From the NCBI GenBank assembly GCA_903854645.1, contig CAINWY010000017.1, forward strand, positions 1-6,323: DNA of 6,323 bases, given 5' to 3'. Both the position numbers and the translations under genes were made by a program. The notes beneath the pieces were generated by a model, which saw only the letters and a program-made list of their open reading frames with translations, had not been told where the DNA came from and did not search any database. This document shows, piece by piece, positions 5,370 to 6,323 of the stretch; position 1 is the first letter of the stretch; every line of letters starts with the position of its first letter. The stretch is from an uncultured bacterium. Lineage in GTDB: Bacteria; Patescibacteriota; Minisyncoccia; Phycocordibacterales; UBA9973.

Positions 5370-6323
5370 TTGAAAATTAATTCAAATAAAGGAATAACGG
5401 TATTTGTTGGTGTCTCCGGTGGAGTGGATAGCTCCGTCGCGGCAGCCCTTTTAAAAGAACAGGGATATATTGTCGTTGGAGTTTTTATTCGTACATGGAG
5501 CCCTGATTTTTTAGAGTGCACATGGAAAGATGAAAGAAGGGATGCAATGCGAGTCTGCGCGCATCTTGATATACCATTTTTAGAATGTGACGCAGAGGAG
5601 GCTTACAAGAAAGGCGTGGCGGATTATATGATAGACGAATACAAAAAAGGAAATACTCCAAACCCTGATGTAATGTGTAATCGGATTGTAAAGTTTGGAG
5701 TCTTTTGGCAATTTGCAAAAAATCATGGAGCAGACTTTATCGCTACGGGGCACTACGCTATAAATAATTACCAATTAAAAAAAGGAGTAGATATTTCTAA
5801 GGATCAATCATATTTTCTTTGGACTCTTACGCAGGATGATTTAATTCACACGTTATTCCCAGTGGGACACTTAGAAAAAAAAGAGGTGAGAAAACTCGCA
5901 GAAAAGTATAAACTAGGAACTGCAGTGAAGAAAGATAGTCAGGGGGTATGCTTTTTGGGCCCTCTTAATATGAAGGATTTTCTTAAACATTATATAGAAA
6001 TTAAGAAAGGGAATGTCGTCGACGAGAAAGGAAAAGTAATAGGCTCACACGATGGAGCTATATTTTTCACACTTGGAGAGCGTCATGGTTTTACTATATT
6101 TACAAATGAAGATAATAGTATGCCATTTTATGTAGTATCTAAAGATATATCTAATAATACAATTACTGTTTCAACGAGGTCAGGCTTTGATGAAATAGAA
6201 TACATACCTGAAAGTATTATAGGTAATAATGTAAATTGGATCGGAAAAATTCCTGACAAAGATAAGTCATACACAGCTCAGATTCGCTATCATGGGGAGA
6301 TTTTAATTTGTAAGATAAATAGC
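5370..6323 (+). CDS. mnmA: MnmA, tRNA 2-thiouridine(34) synthase (3' end outside window)
   Basis: MnmA adenylates and thiolates U34 in the wobble position of tRNAs for Lys, Glu and Gln. Counting from the TTG start, the PP-loop SGGVDSS is at 16-22. NPDVMCNRIVKFG (98-110) carries the first catalytic cysteine, Cys103. ATGHYA (125-130) and KDQSYFLWTL (144-153) follow, then KDSQGVCFLG (188-197) with the second catalytic cysteine, Cys194. The C-terminal barrel begins with GNVVDEKGKVIGSHDGA and FTLGERHGF. All active-site residues are present. 318 residues are visible out of the usual 350-380, so perhaps 30-60 are missing. No ATG lies in frame between the upstream stop at 5346-5348 and the conserved FVGVSGG core. 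TTG at 5370 is the only standard start there and gives a plausible N-terminus, MKINSNKGITVF. It lies 17 bases after the methyltransferase stop and belongs to the same operon. Confidence 0.94.
   Translation, partial: MKINSNKGITVFVGVSGGVDSSVAAALLKEQGYIVVGVFIRTWSPDFLECTWKDERRDAMRVCAHLDIPFLECDAEEAYKKGVADYMIDEYKKGNTPNPDVMCNRIVKFGVFWQFAKNHGADFIATGHYAINNYQLKKGVDISKDQSYFLWTLTQDDLIHTLFPVGHLEKKEVRKLAEKYKLGTAVKKDSQGVCFLGPLNMKDFLKHYIEIKKGNVVDEKGKVIGSHDGAIFFTLGERHGFTIFTNEDNSMPFYVVSKDISNNTITVSTRSGFDEIEYIPESIIGNNVNWIGKIPDKDKSYTAQIRYHGEILICKINS

Noticed and set aside
1..6323. Defence system, mobile element, CRISPR array or tRNA/rRNA gene
   Set aside because: No transposase, integrase, nuclease, direct-repeat array, cloverleaf-like segment or rRNA-like sequence was seen. 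Nearly all bases belong to housekeeping or envelope genes.

Overview
The window is an AT-rich, gene-dense stretch with every gene on the + strand. It most likely comes from a Candidate Phyla Radiation (Patescibacteria, Parcubacteria-like) genome. Three protein types point that way: a stand-alone sigma-70 region 4 domain fused to a HARE-HTH domain, a membrane protein resembling the N-terminal half of CPR VirD4/TraG-like proteins (DUF8128-like), and a compact MltG. None of the gene starts has a convincing Shine-Dalgarno sequence. All six visible stops are TAA or TAG, and no TGA lies in frame inside a gene. The taxonomic placement is inferred from memory of protein families, not from a search.

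Layout: (1) 1-868 is the 3' part of typA/bipA, a ribosome-associated GTPase whose GTPase half lies upstream of the window. (2) A 104-bp gap carries a strong extended -10 promoter. (3) 973-2004 encodes a sigma region 4 / HARE-HTH transcription protein, followed by a good hairpin-plus-T terminator. (4) A second extended -10 promoter sits so that transcription would begin on the ATG of a 34-residue membrane microprotein (2087-2191). (5) A tight run of genes follows, separated by 3 to 17 bases: the DUF8128-like membrane protein (2206-3507), mltG (3511-4458), a SAM-dependent methyltransferase of the RlmI-like group (4465-5352), and mnmA from a TTG start at 5370 that runs off the right edge.

Functionally, the left part is translation and transcription housekeeping. 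The right part reads as one operon that mixes cell-envelope functions (microprotein, DUF8128 protein, peptidoglycan-cleaving MltG) with RNA modification (methyltransferase, tRNA thiolase). I see no mobile element, CRISPR array, tRNA or rRNA gene. The most unusual points are the sigma4-HARE fusion, the predicted leaderless microprotein at the head of the operon, the DUF8128-like protein ending where its relatives continue into an ATPase domain, and the shortened loop in MltG.
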